Shown here in pieces: positions 36,281 through 45,076 of a stretch of DNA of 64,000 nucleotides. The DNA is from Zoogloea sp041908905. GTDB lineage: Bacteria > Pseudomonadota > Gammaproteobacteria > Burkholderiales > Rhodocyclaceae. The DNA is taken from assembly GCF_041908905.1 (NCBI RefSeq), contig NZ_JAYREK010000008.1, positions 47,834 to 111,833 on the forward strand, read 5' to 3'. How positions within the stretch are numbered: position 1 is the stretch's first letter; each line of letters opens with the position of its first letter. Made by a program: the position numbers and the translations under genes. The notes under the pieces were generated by a model. That model saw only the letters and a list, made by a program, of their open reading frames with translations, did no database searches and had not been told where the DNA came from.

Positions 36281-38989
36281 ATGCAGGACAAACAACAGTA
36301 CAAACCCGCCGACATCGAGCGCGCCGCCCAGCAGCACTGGGACGCTACCCAAGCCTTCCGCGTCCAGGCCGACGCCTCGAAGCCCAAGTACTACTGCCTG
36401 TCCATGTTCCCCTACCCCTCGGGCAAGCTGCACATGGGGCACGTGCGCAACTACACCATCGGCGACGTGCTGTCGCGCTTCCACAAGATGAAGGGCTACA
36501 ACGTCCTGCAGCCGATGGGCTGGGACGCCTTCGGCCTGCCCGCCGAGAACGCCGCGATCAAGAACAAGGTCCCGCCGGCCAAGTGGACCTACGACAACAT
36601 CGCCTACATGAAGCAGCAGCTCAAGTCGCTGGGCTTTGCCATCGACTGGAGCCGCGAGCTGGCCACCTGCACGCCCGAGTACTACAAGTGGAACCAGTGG
36701 ATCTTCCTGCGCATGCTCGAAAAAGGCATCGCCGAGCGCAAGACCCAGGTGGTCAACTGGGATCCGGTCGATCAAACGGTGCTCGCCAACGAGCAGGTCA
36801 TCGACGGCCGCGGCTGGCGCACCGGCGCGCTGGTCGAGAAGCGCGAGATCCCCGGCTACTACCTCAAGATCACCGATTACGCCGACGAGCTGCTGTCCGA
36901 CCTCGACACCCTCGGCGGCTGGCCCGAGCGGGTCAAGCTGATGCAGGCCAACTGGATCGGCAAGAGCACCGGCGTGCGCTTCGCCTTCAGCCACGCCATC
37001 GCCGGCGACGACGGCCAGCTCATCAACGACGGCAAGCTGTGGGTGTTCACCACCCGCGCCGACACCATCATGGGCGTCACCTTCTGCGCGGTGGCCGCCG
37101 AACATCCGCTGGCCCTGCACGCGGCTCGCAACAACCCCGAGCTCGCCGCCTTCATCGAGAAGTGCAAGCACGGCTCGGTGATGGAAGCCGACATGGCGAC
37201 CATGGAAAAGGAAGGCCTGCCCACCGGCCTGTTCGTCACCCACCCCCTCACCGGCAGGCAGGTCGAGGTGTGGGTCGGCAACTATGTGCTGATGAGCTAC
37301 GGCGACGGCGCCGTGATGGGCGTGCCCGCCCACGACGAGCGCGACTTCGCGTTCGCCAGGAAGTACGGCATCGAAATTAAGCCCGTGTATCAGTTGCATG
37401 GCCCAATCAATGACATGCCAAGAGGAACAAGGCCACCACGAGGAGCCAATATCATCCAAGTGGATCCAAATGGCGAATGGCAGCCGTGGTACGGACTCAA
37501 GCCGGACGACCCCAGCGAACTCTGCGAACGAGAGCTTATTAACTCGGGCGCACTGAATGGTCTTTCATACAGCGAAGCCGTAGATAAAGTCGCGTCTCTA
37601 CTTTCCGCCCAAGGACTTGGCGAGAAGAAGGTGCAATGGCGCCTGCGCGACTGGGGCATCAGCCGCCAGCGCTACTGGGGCTGCCCGATCCCCATCATCC
37701 ACTGCGACAGCTGCGGCTCGGTGCCGGTGCCCGACGACCAGCTCCCGGTGGTGCTGCCCGAAGACTGCGTGCCCGACGGCTCCGGCAACCCGCTCCACAA
37801 GCGCGACGACTTCCTGGCCTGCACCTGCCCGAGCTGCGGCAAGCCGGCCCGCCGCGAGACCGACACCATGGACACCTTCGTGGACTCGTCCTGGTACTAC
37901 GCCCGCTACGCCACCCGGTTCGGCGCCGACAGGATGGTCGACGACGAGACCAATTACTGGATGACCGTCGACCAGTACATCGGCGGCATCGAGCACGCCA
38001 TCCTGCACCTGCTCTACTCGCGCTTCTGGACCAAGGTGATGCGCGACCTGGGCCTCGTCGAGTACCGCGAGCCCTTCGCCCACCTGCTCACCCAGGGCAT
38101 GGTCCTCAACAACGCCTTCTTCCACAAACCCGAAGGCGGCGGCAAAAATTATTACTGGGAGAGCGAGCTCGACATCCAGAAGGACGCCAAGGGCCAGATC
38201 ACCGGCGCCACCCTCAAGGCCGACGGCACGGTGCTCGAGCACGAACTCACCACCATGTCCAAGTCCAAGAACAACGGCGTGGACCCGCAGGCCCTGATCG
38301 AGCAATACGGTGCCGACACCGCGCGCTTCTTCATGATGTTCGCTGCGCCGCCCGAGCAGACCCTCGAGTGGTCCGATGCCGGCGTCGAGGGCGCCTACCG
38401 CTTCCTGCGCCGGGTATGGAGCTTCGGCCACCTGCTGGCCACCGAGATCCGCCCGCAGCTCGGCGCCGGGCGCAGCCTCGCCACGGCCAAGCTGCCCGAG
38501 GCCCTGGCCACCCTGCGCCGCGAGATCCACCTGCTCCTCAAGCAGGCCAACTACGACCTCGGCAAGCAGCAGTTCAACACCGTCGCCTCGGCCACGATGA
38601 AGATGCTCAACGCCCTCGAGAAAGCCCCCCGCGACGGCGCCCTCGCCGCCGAGGTCATCGAGGAAGGCTTCGGCATCCTGCTGCGCGTGCTCTCGCCGCT
38701 CACCCCGCACATCAGCCACGCCCTGTGGCGCGAGCTGGGCTACGGCGACGACATCCTCGCCGCCGCCTGGCCCGAGCCCCTCGAGGCCGCGCTGGCCCAG
38801 GACGAGATCGAGCTGATGCTGCAGGTGAACGGCAAGCTGCGTGGCGCCGTCCGCGTGGCCGCAGATGCGCCCAAGGACACCATCGAAGCCGCCGCCCTCG
38901 CCCACGAGATGGCCGTCAAGTTCATGGAAGGCAAGCCGGCCAAGAAGGTGGTGGTCGTGCCGGGCCGGCTGGTCAACATCGTCTGCTGA
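36281..38989 (+). CDS. leuS: Leucyl-tRNA synthetase (with a foreign-looking internal segment)
   Basis: 902 residues, class I. The HIGH-type motif is in PYPSGKLHMGHVRNY (near 45), the editing CP1 domain spans about 220-430, WRLRDWGISRQRYWG follows, and the KMSKS-type motif is TMSKSKNNG (near 660). It charges tRNA-Leu and edits mischarged products. Bases 37378-37620, coding for about 84 residues after the editing domain, are only about 54% G+C and use codons such as AGA, AGG, CTA and GTA that the flanks avoid. That segment is also about 28 residues longer than in E. coli. Reading frame is intact and the key motifs are present, so the gene is probably functional. Confidence 0.97.
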   Translation: MQDKQQYKPADIERAAQQHWDATQAFRVQADASKPKYYCLSMFPYPSGKLHMGHVRNYTIGDVLSRFHKMKGYNVLQPMGWDAFGLPAENAAIKNKVPPAKWTYDNIAYMKQQLKSLGFAIDWSRELATCTPEYYKWNQWIFLRMLEKGIAERKTQVVNWDPVDQTVLANEQVIDGRGWRTGALVEKREIPGYYLKITDYADELLSDLDTLGGWPERVKLMQANWIGKSTGVRFAFSHAIAGDDGQLINDGKLWVFTTRADTIMGVTFCAVAAEHPLALHAARNNPELAAFIEKCKHGSVMEADMATMEKEGLPTGLFVTHPLTGRQVEVWVGNYVLMSYGDGAVMGVPAHDERDFAFARKYGIEIKPVYQLHGPINDMPRGTRPPRGANIIQVDPNGEWQPWYGLKPDDPSELCERELINSGALNGLSYSEAVDKVASLLSAQGLGEKKVQWRLRDWGISRQRYWGCPIPIIHCDSCGSVPVPDDQLPVVLPEDCVPDGSGNPLHKRDDFLACTCPSCGKPARRETDTMDTFVDSSWYYARYATRFGADRMVDDETNYWMTVDQYIGGIEHAILHLLYSRFWTKVMRDLGLVEYREPFAHLLTQGMVLNNAFFHKPEGGGKNYYWESELDIQKDAKGQITGATLKADGTVLEHELTTMSKSKNNGVDPQALIEQYGADTARFFMMFAAPPEQTLEWSDAGVEGAYRFLRRVWSFGHLLATEIRPQLGAGRSLATAKLPEALATLRREIHLLLKQANYDLGKQQFNTVASATMKMLNALEKAPRDGALAAEVIEEGFGILLRVLSPLTPHISHALWRELGYGDDILAAAWPEPLEAALAQDEIELMLQVNGKLRGAVRVAADAPKDTIEAAALAHEMAVKFMEGKPAKKVVVVPGRLVNIVC

Positions 38990-39006
38990 CCTCCGGGCAA
39001 CCCGCG

Positions 39007-39216
39007 ATGCGCGCCGGCCTCGCCACCCTCCTGCTGCTCACCCTGGCCGCCTGCGCCGGCGTGCCGGGGGAGCGCGGCTGGTACGAAGGCCTGCGCCAGG
39101 AAAACGCCCGGCGCCAGTACGAGCCGGGCCGCGACATCAACCGTGAACCGCCGGCACCCAGCTACGACGCCTACGAGAAAGAACGCCAGCGCCTGCAGAA
39201 GGAAGCCCGCCCATGA
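39007..39216 (+). CDS. Small lipoprotein
   Basis: 69 residues with a lipoprotein signal peptide ending in the lipobox LAAC (Cys near 17). The mature part is short, charged and rich in Arg, Glu and Pro (GWYEGLRQENARRQYEPG). I do not recognise a family beyond a betaproteobacterial small lipoprotein. It starts 17 bases after leuS and its stop overlaps the lptE start (ATGA), so it is part of the leuS-lptE-holA transcript and probably an envelope protein. Confidence 0.75.
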   Translation: MRAGLATLLLLTLAACAGVPGERGWYEGLRQENARRQYEPGRDINREPPAPSYDAYEKERQRLQKEARP

Positions 39217-39746
39217 GCCATCCGCAACAGCCCGGCCGCCGCCGGGCCCTCGCCCTCCTCGGCGCCACCCCGCTCCTCGTCGCCGGCTGCGGCTTCAAGC
39301 TGCGCGGCGCGCGCCCGATGCCCTTCGAGTCGATCTACCTGGGCATGTCGCCCTACGCGGAGCTCACCGCGGCGCTGCGCCGCCAGATCCGCGCCAACGG
39401 CGACACCGTGATCGCCGAACGGGCCGAAGACGCCCAGGTGCGCCTCGACGTGCTCGCCGACCGGAAGGAGAAGGTCATCCTGGCCCTCAATACCCAGGGC
39501 AAGGTGCGCGAGTACCAGCTGCGCCACCGCTTCATCTTCCGCCTGGTGGACGTCAAGACCGGCCAGGAGGCACTGCCCGCCAGCGAGGTTTATCTCTACC
39601 GCGACCTGGCCTTCGACGACACCCAGCTGCTCGCCAAGGAACAGGAAGAAATCCTGCTCTACCGCGACATGCTGAACGACCTGGTGCAGCAGCTGCTGCG
39701 CCGCCTGTCCGCCGCCAAGATGCCGGCAGCGGCACCCACGCCGTGA
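39213..39746 (+). CDS. lptE: LPS-assembly lipoprotein LptE
   Basis: 177 residues. An arginine-rich start precedes a lipobox (LLVAGC), then CGFKLRGARPMPFESIYLG, the typical LptE beginning. It plugs the LptD barrel in the outer membrane and aids lipopolysaccharide insertion. Overlaps holA: its TGA lies inside the holA GTGA start. Confidence 0.93.
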   Translation: MSHPQQPGRRRALALLGATPLLVAGCGFKLRGARPMPFESIYLGMSPYAELTAALRRQIRANGDTVIAERAEDAQVRLDVLADRKEKVILALNTQGKVREYQLRHRFIFRLVDVKTGQEALPASEVYLYRDLAFDDTQLLAKEQEEILLYRDMLNDLVQQLLRRLSAAKMPAAAPTP

Positions 39747-40768
39747 ACCTGCGCCCCGAGCAGCTCGCCGCCCAACTCGACAAGCCGCTCGCCCCGCTCT
39801 ACGTCCTCCACGGCAACGAACCCCTGCTGGTGCTCGAAGCCGGCGATGCGATCCGCGCCGCGGCCCGCAAGCAGGGCTACGCCGAGCGCGAGGTGCTGGT
39901 CGCCGGCCAGGGTTTCCGCTGGAGCGAGCTGCAGTCGGCCGCCGGCAACCTGTCGCTGTTCGGCGCCAGCAAGCTGGTCGACCTGCGCATCCCCAATGGC
40001 AAGCCCGGCCGCGAAGGCGGCGAAGCCCTGCAGCGCTACGCCCGCCAGCTCGACGACGGCGTCGTCACCCTGGTCACCCTGCCCGAGCTCGACTGGGCGA
40101 CGCGCAAGGCCGCCTGGTTCGTGGCCCTCGCCGAGGCCGGCATCGCCGTCGAGCTCAACGCTCCCGAGCGCGAGCGCCTGCCCGACTGGATCGCCCAGCG
40201 CCTGGCCCGCCAGCAACAGCGGGCGCCGGCCGAAGCCCTTGGCTTCATCGCCGATCACGTGGAGGGCAACCTCCTCGCCGCCCACCAGGAGATCCTCAAG
40301 CTCGGCCTGCTCCACCCGCCGGGCGACCTCAGCCTCGACGACGTACGCGGCGCAGTGCTCAACGTCGCCCGCTACAACGTCGACAAACTCCGCCAGGCCC
40401 TGCTCGACGGCGATCCGGCCCGCTGTGCCCGCCTGCTCGAAGGCCTGAAGGGTGAGGGCGAGGCCCCGCTGCTGGTGCTGTGGGCCCTCACCAGCGAGAT
40501 CCGCAGCCTTGCCAACCTGCGCCAGGGCCTCGACGACGGCCAGCCGCTGCCCGCCCTATTGAAGGCCGAGCGCGTCTTCGACGAGCGCCGCAAGCAGGGC
40601 GTGCAGCGCGCCCTGCCCCGCCTGCCGGCCGCCACCCTGCGCACCGCGATCTTGCATGCGGCGAAGATTGACCGGATGATCAAGGGCCTAGCCGGCGGCG
40701 ACGTGTGGGACGAGTTCCTCCAGCTCTGCCTGCGCCTCACCCGCAGCGCGGCCCCGACGCGGCGCTGA
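39743..40768 (+). CDS. holA: DNA polymerase III delta subunit
   Basis: 341 residues with a GTG start at 39743. LYVLHGNEPLLVLEAGDAIR is the conserved N-terminus, and LDDVRGAVLNVARYNVDKLRQALLDGD the central helical region. Delta opens the sliding clamp in the clamp loader. A longer frame extends upstream but crosses lptE in another frame. The lptE-holA order is widely conserved. Confidence 0.94.
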   Translation: MNLRPEQLAAQLDKPLAPLYVLHGNEPLLVLEAGDAIRAAARKQGYAEREVLVAGQGFRWSELQSAAGNLSLFGASKLVDLRIPNGKPGREGGEALQRYARQLDDGVVTLVTLPELDWATRKAAWFVALAEAGIAVELNAPERERLPDWIAQRLARQQQRAPAEALGFIADHVEGNLLAAHQEILKLGLLHPPGDLSLDDVRGAVLNVARYNVDKLRQALLDGDPARCARLLEGLKGEGEAPLLVLWALTSEIRSLANLRQGLDDGQPLPALLKAERVFDERRKQGVQRALPRLPAATLRTAILHAAKIDRMIKGLAGGDVWDEFLQLCLRLTRSAAPTRR

Positions 40769-40801
40769 CAGCCCCCGCGCACCACCACGAGACCGAAGAC
40801 G

Positions 40802-42079
40802 ATGGACATCAAGACCTACATGCAGACCGTCGGCCGCCAGGCCCGCGAAGCCTCGCGCAGCGTGGCTGCCGCCTCCACCGACGCCAAGAACAAGGCCCTC
40901 CTCGCGATGGCCGCCGAAATCCGCGCCCGCGCCGCGCAGCTGCTCGAAGCCAACCAGCGCGACCTCGCCGAAGCCCGCGCCAACGGCCTCGAGCCGGCGA
41001 TGATCGACCGCCTCACCCTGTCGGCCAAGGGCATCGAGGCGATGGCCGTCGGCCTCGAGCAGGTCGCCGCGCTGCCCGATCCGGTGGGCGAGATGGGCGA
41101 ACTCAAGCGCCGCCCCTCGGGCATCACCGTCGGCAAGATGCGCGTACCGCTGGGCGTCATCGGCATCATCTACGAGGCCCGCCCCAACGTCACCGCCGAC
41201 GCCGCCGCGCTGTGCCTCAAGTCGGGCAACGCGGCCATCCTGCGCGGCGGCAAGGAAGCCCTCAATGCCAACCAGGCCATCGCCGACTGCGTACGCGCCG
41301 GCCTCGCCGCCGCCGGCCTGCCCGAGACGGCGATCCAGGTCGTCGAGACCACCGACCGGGCCGCCGTCGGCGAGCTGATCACGATGCCCGAGTTCGTGGA
41401 CGTCATCGTCCCCCGCGGCGGCAAGGGCCTCATCGAGCGCATCACCCGCGACGCCCGCGTGCCGGTCATCAAGCACCTGGACGGCAACTGCCACGTGTAT
41501 GTGGACGAGTTCGCCGACCCGGCCAAGGCCCTCGCCATCGTCGAGAACGCCAAGACCCAGCGCTACGGCACCTGCAACACCACCGAATCGCTGCTCGTCG
41601 ATGCCACCGTCGCCGAAACCCAGCTGCCCGCCATCGGCCGCATGCTGGCCGGCAAGGGCGTCGAGCTGCGCGCCTGCCCGGCGTCCCTGGCGATCCTGCG
41701 CCAGGCCGGCATCGCCGACGCCCAGCTCAAGGAGGCCACCGAAGCCGACTGGTCCGAGGAGTTCCTCGCCCCGATCATCGCCATCAAGGTGGTCGACGGC
41801 CTCGACGCTGCGATCACGCACATCAACCGCTATTCGTCCGGCCACACCGAAGCCATCGTCTCCGAGAACTACACCCGCGCGATGCGCTTCCTGCGCGAAG
41901 TGGATTCAGCCTCGGTGATGATCAACGCCTCCACCCGTTTCGCCGACGGCTTCGAATACGGCCTCGGCGCCGAGATCGGCATCTCCACCGACAAGATCCA
42001 CGCCCGCGGCCCGGTCGGCCTAGAAGGCCTGACCAGCCAGAAATGGATCGTCTTCGGCGACGGCCAGGTTCGCGCCTGA
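40802..42079 (+). CDS. proA: Gamma-glutamyl phosphate reductase
   Basis: 425-residue aldehyde dehydrogenase-fold enzyme. IYEARPNVTADAAALCLKSGNA, KHLDGNCHVYVDE and TQRYGTCNTTESLLVD carry the catalytic cysteine and substrate residues. Second step of proline synthesis. Lies 33 bases after holA and ends before a terminator. Confidence 0.97.
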   Translation: MDIKTYMQTVGRQAREASRSVAAASTDAKNKALLAMAAEIRARAAQLLEANQRDLAEARANGLEPAMIDRLTLSAKGIEAMAVGLEQVAALPDPVGEMGELKRRPSGITVGKMRVPLGVIGIIYEARPNVTADAAALCLKSGNAAILRGGKEALNANQAIADCVRAGLAAAGLPETAIQVVETTDRAAVGELITMPEFVDVIVPRGGKGLIERITRDARVPVIKHLDGNCHVYVDEFADPAKALAIVENAKTQRYGTCNTTESLLVDATVAETQLPAIGRMLAGKGVELRACPASLAILRQAGIADAQLKEATEADWSEEFLAPIIAIKVVDGLDAAITHINRYSSGHTEAIVSENYTRAMRFLREVDSASVMINASTRFADGFEYGLGAEIGISTDKIHARGPVGLEGLTSQKWIVFGDGQVRA

Positions 42080-42394
42080 CGCGCCCGACAGCACGCCCTC
42101 CGCCCGGGAACATCCCGGGCCGGCCGGCTTAAGATGCCCGCCCCCTCGCCCAACCGGGCGACGGACGGGCGTTTTTCTGTCTGCACGACAAAGACCACCC
42201 GGCAAAACCCTGCCCGTCTCGCTGCGAACGGCTGTTTTATCCCGCCGCAGGGCTTTCCGCACTGCCGCCGGCACCGTCCGGCGAGAGATTATTGCGGGCG
42301 GGAATTGCCTTGACCACGGCCCTTGGCGGGCTTTTTGGCACGAGCGGAAATAGGTGACCTTGCCGCCTCGAGCGGGCGGGCGCAGAATTCCTTC
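42080..42394. other. Intergenic region proA - ogt
   Basis: 315 bases without a recognised gene. It holds the proA terminator (42136-42176). The rest is G+C-rich with short inverted repeats, and I see no good promoter for ogt. Confidence 0.5.
42136..42176 (+). terminator. Rho-independent terminator after proA
   Basis: A nested hairpin: outer arms GCCCG (42136-42140) and CGGGC (42166-42170), inner arms TCGCCC and GGGCGA around an AACC loop, then five T at 42172-42176. Confidence 0.75.
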
Positions 42395-42895
42395 ATGCTC
42401 GCCCCCGATTACAACGCCCTCCCCGGCACCCAGCCCTTTTCGGCCATCCTGCCGACGCCATTCGGCGCGCTCGGCATCATGACCGGCAGCCAATACCTCC
42501 TGGAAATCGTCTTTCTCCCCGGCGGCGAGACGACCCCAACCCCCTCCGACCCGATTGCCGAAAAGGCGGTTCTGCAATTGAAACGCTATCTGGACGACCC
42601 CGCCTATCGATTCGACCTCCCGCTGGCACCCCGGGGCAGCCCTTTCCGGCGCCGGACATGGGCCGCGATCAGCGAGATTCCACTCGGTGAAACAAGAACT
42701 TACAGCCAGCTGGCGAACGCCGTCGGGAGCATTCCCCGCGCCGTCGGCCAGGCCTGTGGCGACAATCCATTCCCCATCGTGATTCCGTGCCACCGGGTCA
42801 TTGCGGCCAACGGGCTCGGCGGCTTTGCCCATCACGCCGGCGGCCTTCTCATCGACACCAAGCGCTGGCTATTGCGACACGAGGGCGTCGTCTGA
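42395..42895 (+). CDS. ogt: Methylated-DNA-[protein]-cysteine S-methyltransferase
   Basis: 166 residues. The acceptor cysteine is in PIVIPCHRVIAANG, preceded by the helix-turn-helix PRAVGQACGDNP, as in Ogt/AGT proteins. It removes methyl groups from O6-methylguanine by suicide transfer. The ATG at 42395 (MLAPDYNALPG) was preferred; the upstream in-frame start lacks similarity. Confidence 0.93.
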   Translation: MLAPDYNALPGTQPFSAILPTPFGALGIMTGSQYLLEIVFLPGGETTPTPSDPIAEKAVLQLKRYLDDPAYRFDLPLAPRGSPFRRRTWAAISEIPLGETRTYSQLANAVGSIPRAVGQACGDNPFPIVIPCHRVIAANGLGGFAHHAGGLLIDTKRWLLRHEGVV

Positions 42896-42950
42896 AACCC
42901 CGCCATTGCACGCAAACCCCACGGATCATTTCAGCCCATATCGAACCACC

Positions 42951-43442
42951 ATGTCACGCTCTTCAGGCAACTCCCCCGAAACGCCCGCCACCCGTTTCCT
43001 GCGCGAACACCGCATTGCATTTTCGAGCCACCCCTACGCTTACGAGGAACACGGCGGCACCCGGGTTTCGGCGCGGGAATTGGGGGTCGACGAACACGCC
43101 GTGATCAAGACCCTGGTGATGGAAGACGAAGGCCGCCACCCCCTGATCATCCTGATGCACGGCGACCGCAAGGTTTCCACCAAGGAGCTCGCGCGACAGG
43201 CGGGCCACAAGCAGGTCAGCCCCTGCGACCCGGCCGTGGCCCAGCGCCACACGGGCTATCTGGTGGGCGGCACCTCGCCGTTCGGCACCCGCAAGGCCCT
43301 GCCGGTATTCGTCGAAGCCAGCATTCTCGAGTTGCCGCTCATTTACATCAACGGCGGCAGAAGGGGCTTTCTGGTCGGCATAAACCCCCATGACATCGTC
43401 CCGACACTAAAAGCACGGCCGGTGCAGGTCGCAATCGAATAA
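42951..43442 (+). CDS. ybaK: Cys-tRNA(Pro)/Cys-tRNA(Cys) deacylase YbaK
   Basis: 163 residues of the YbaK/EbsC editing fold: HPYAYEEH near 30, VIKTLVMEDEG near 65, and YLVGGTSPFGTRKALPVFVE near 110. It hydrolyses cysteine wrongly attached to tRNA-Pro. The ATG at 42951 starts MSRSSGNSPETPATRFL. Confidence 0.93.
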   Translation: MSRSSGNSPETPATRFLREHRIAFSSHPYAYEEHGGTRVSARELGVDEHAVIKTLVMEDEGRHPLIILMHGDRKVSTKELARQAGHKQVSPCDPAVAQRHTGYLVGGTSPFGTRKALPVFVEASILELPLIYINGGRRGFLVGINPHDIVPTLKARPVQVAIE

Positions 43443-43581
43443 ATTGCGAAAAACATCCGTAAAACACTTGCCAGCGCGCCGGATATTGGTGGCAAAATAA
43501 TAGCGTAAATAAAAGATCGACCGGAGGGCCTATTTCCCTGCCGGCGCCAGTCACCAGAACAGCAAATCAAGGAAACACACC

Positions 43582-43971
43582 ATGGACCTGTCATCCCTTT
43601 CCCTGGCGGAATTGCGCCGCCTGCAGACGAAGGTCGAGACCGAGATTCGTCGCCGTTCCGACACCGCCAAGAAAGACCTGCTGAAGCGCATGCAGAAGCT
43701 CGCCGCCGAACACGGCATGAGCCTCAATGAAGTGATCGGCCAGGAGGGTGAAAAGGCCCCGGCCGCCGCTCCCGCCGCCAAGAAAGCTGCGGTCGCCAAG
43801 CCGGCCAAGAAGGCCAAGCCTGCCTCGGTGATCAAGTTCCGCCACCCCGAAAACCCCGCCATCGGCTGGACCGGCCACGGCCGCAAGCCCCAGTGGGTGA
43901 TCGACTGGCTGGCCCAGGGCAAGGAACTCGACGAACTGCGCGCCGAAGCGCCGACCGTCACCGCAGCCTGA
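43582..43971 (+). CDS. H-NS family nucleoid-associated protein
   Basis: 129 residues. The N-terminal coiled-coil dimerisation region (LSLAELRRLQTKVETEIRRR) is followed by an Ala/Lys/Pro-rich linker and a C-terminal H-NS DNA-binding motif, FRHPENPAIGWTGHGRKPQW. It resembles the BpH3/Bordetella-type H-NS proteins of betaproteobacteria, which bind curved A+T-rich DNA and silence acquired genes. The upstream 100 bases are A+T-rich, which would suit autoregulation (inference). Confidence 0.92.
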   Translation: MDLSSLSLAELRRLQTKVETEIRRRSDTAKKDLLKRMQKLAAEHGMSLNEVIGQEGEKAPAAAPAAKKAAVAKPAKKAKPASVIKFRHPENPAIGWTGHGRKPQWVIDWLAQGKELDELRAEAPTVTAA

Positions 43972-43992
43972 GCCTCGCCGGGCCTGCCTTGC

Positions 43993-44388
43993 TCAGCCTG
44001 GCAGGCCTGCCGTCGGCGCGTGATCGGGCGGCGACACGCCATTGCGCCCGCGCTCGATGAATACGCCGACGCGCCGCACGTCCTTCATCACGCCAATCTT
44101 GGCGATGGCCAGTTTCACCCACGGCGCCCCGAATTCATCGAACAATAGCTTCACGATGAACTCCCCGAGCGTTTCGATGAGGTTGAATTGCTGAACCGCG
44201 AGCTCCTCCCGGATACGCTCTATCACCCGGGCATAGTCGATCGTGTCGGCGATATCGTCGTGCTCGGCTGCTGCATCGGGCACACCGAAAGTCAGATTCA
44301 ACTCAAGGGTCTGTTCGGCAACCCGCTCCCGCGGATAGATGCCCAGGCGCGACTTGACCCGCAGCGCCTCGATAAAAATGAAATCCAT
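43993..44388 (-). CDS. folB: Dihydroneopterin aldolase
   Basis: 131 residues: IFIEALRVKSRLGIYPRERV and TIDYARVIERIREEL, with IETLGEFIV holding the catalytic region near residue 70. It cleaves dihydroneopterin in folate synthesis. The last 25 residues are variable. Divergent from plsY, as in many proteobacteria. Confidence 0.92.
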   Translation of the reverse strand: MDFIFIEALRVKSRLGIYPRERVAEQTLELNLTFGVPDAAAEHDDIADTIDYARVIERIREELAVQQFNLIETLGEFIVKLLFDEFGAPWVKLAIAKIGVMKDVRRVGVFIERGRNGVSPPDHAPTAGLPG

Positions 44389-44440
44389 TGCTCGTCCCGG
44401 CTAAAATCGCGCCCATTCTAGCTTGCTACTCCACGAAACA

Positions 44441-45061
44441 ATGCAACTCATCCTTCTTCTTGTTGCCGCCTACCTTCTCGGCTCCGTGCCTTTCGCCGTC
44501 GTGGTGAGCCGCCTGTTCGGCATGGCCGACCCGCGCAGCTACGGCTCGGGCAACCCGGGCGCCACCAACGTGCTGCGCAGCGGCAACAAGCTCGCCGCGG
44601 CCCTCACCCTGGTGGGCGACGCCTTCAAGGGCTGGCTCGCCGTGTTTCTGGCTGCCAGCGTGGCCCCCTCGATGGAGGCCGCCACGCTGGCCGTACCAGC
44701 CGCCGGGCTGGCAGCCTTCCTGGGGCACCTGTTTCCGGTCTTCCTTGGCTTCAAAGGCGGCAAAGGCGTCGCCACCGCCGCCGGCGTGCTGATCGGCGCC
44801 AACAGCTGGCTGGGCCTCGCCACCCTGGGCGTCTGGCTGGGCGTCGCCTTCACGCTGCGCTACTCGTCCCTCGCCGCGCTCTGCGCCGCACTCGCCGCCC
44901 CGGCCGTGGCCTTCGCGCTCGGGCTGGGCACCGACTGGGTGATCGCCATCGGCGTGATGTCGGCCCTGCTGATCTGGCGCCACAAGGACAACATCAAGCG
45001 CCTGATGGCGGGCCAGGAAAGCCGCATCGGCAGCAAGAAGAAGAACGCCGCCGGCGCCTGA
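44441..45061 (+). CDS. plsY: Acyl-phosphate glycerol-3-phosphate acyltransferase
   Basis: 206 residues with five membrane helices. GSGNPGATNVLR near 38, GHLFPVFLGFKGGKGVAT near 100 and WRHKDNIKRL near 188 are the three PlsY motifs. It transfers acyl groups from acyl phosphate to glycerol 3-phosphate. The ATG at 44441 was chosen over an upstream TTG. Confidence 0.95.
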   Translation: MQLILLLVAAYLLGSVPFAVVVSRLFGMADPRSYGSGNPGATNVLRSGNKLAAALTLVGDAFKGWLAVFLAASVAPSMEAATLAVPAAGLAAFLGHLFPVFLGFKGGKGVATAAGVLIGANSWLGLATLGVWLGVAFTLRYSSLAALCAALAAPAVAFALGLGTDWVIAIGVMSALLIWRHKDNIKRLMAGQESRIGSKKKNAAGA

Positions 45062-45076
45062 CCTCCCCAGCCGGAC

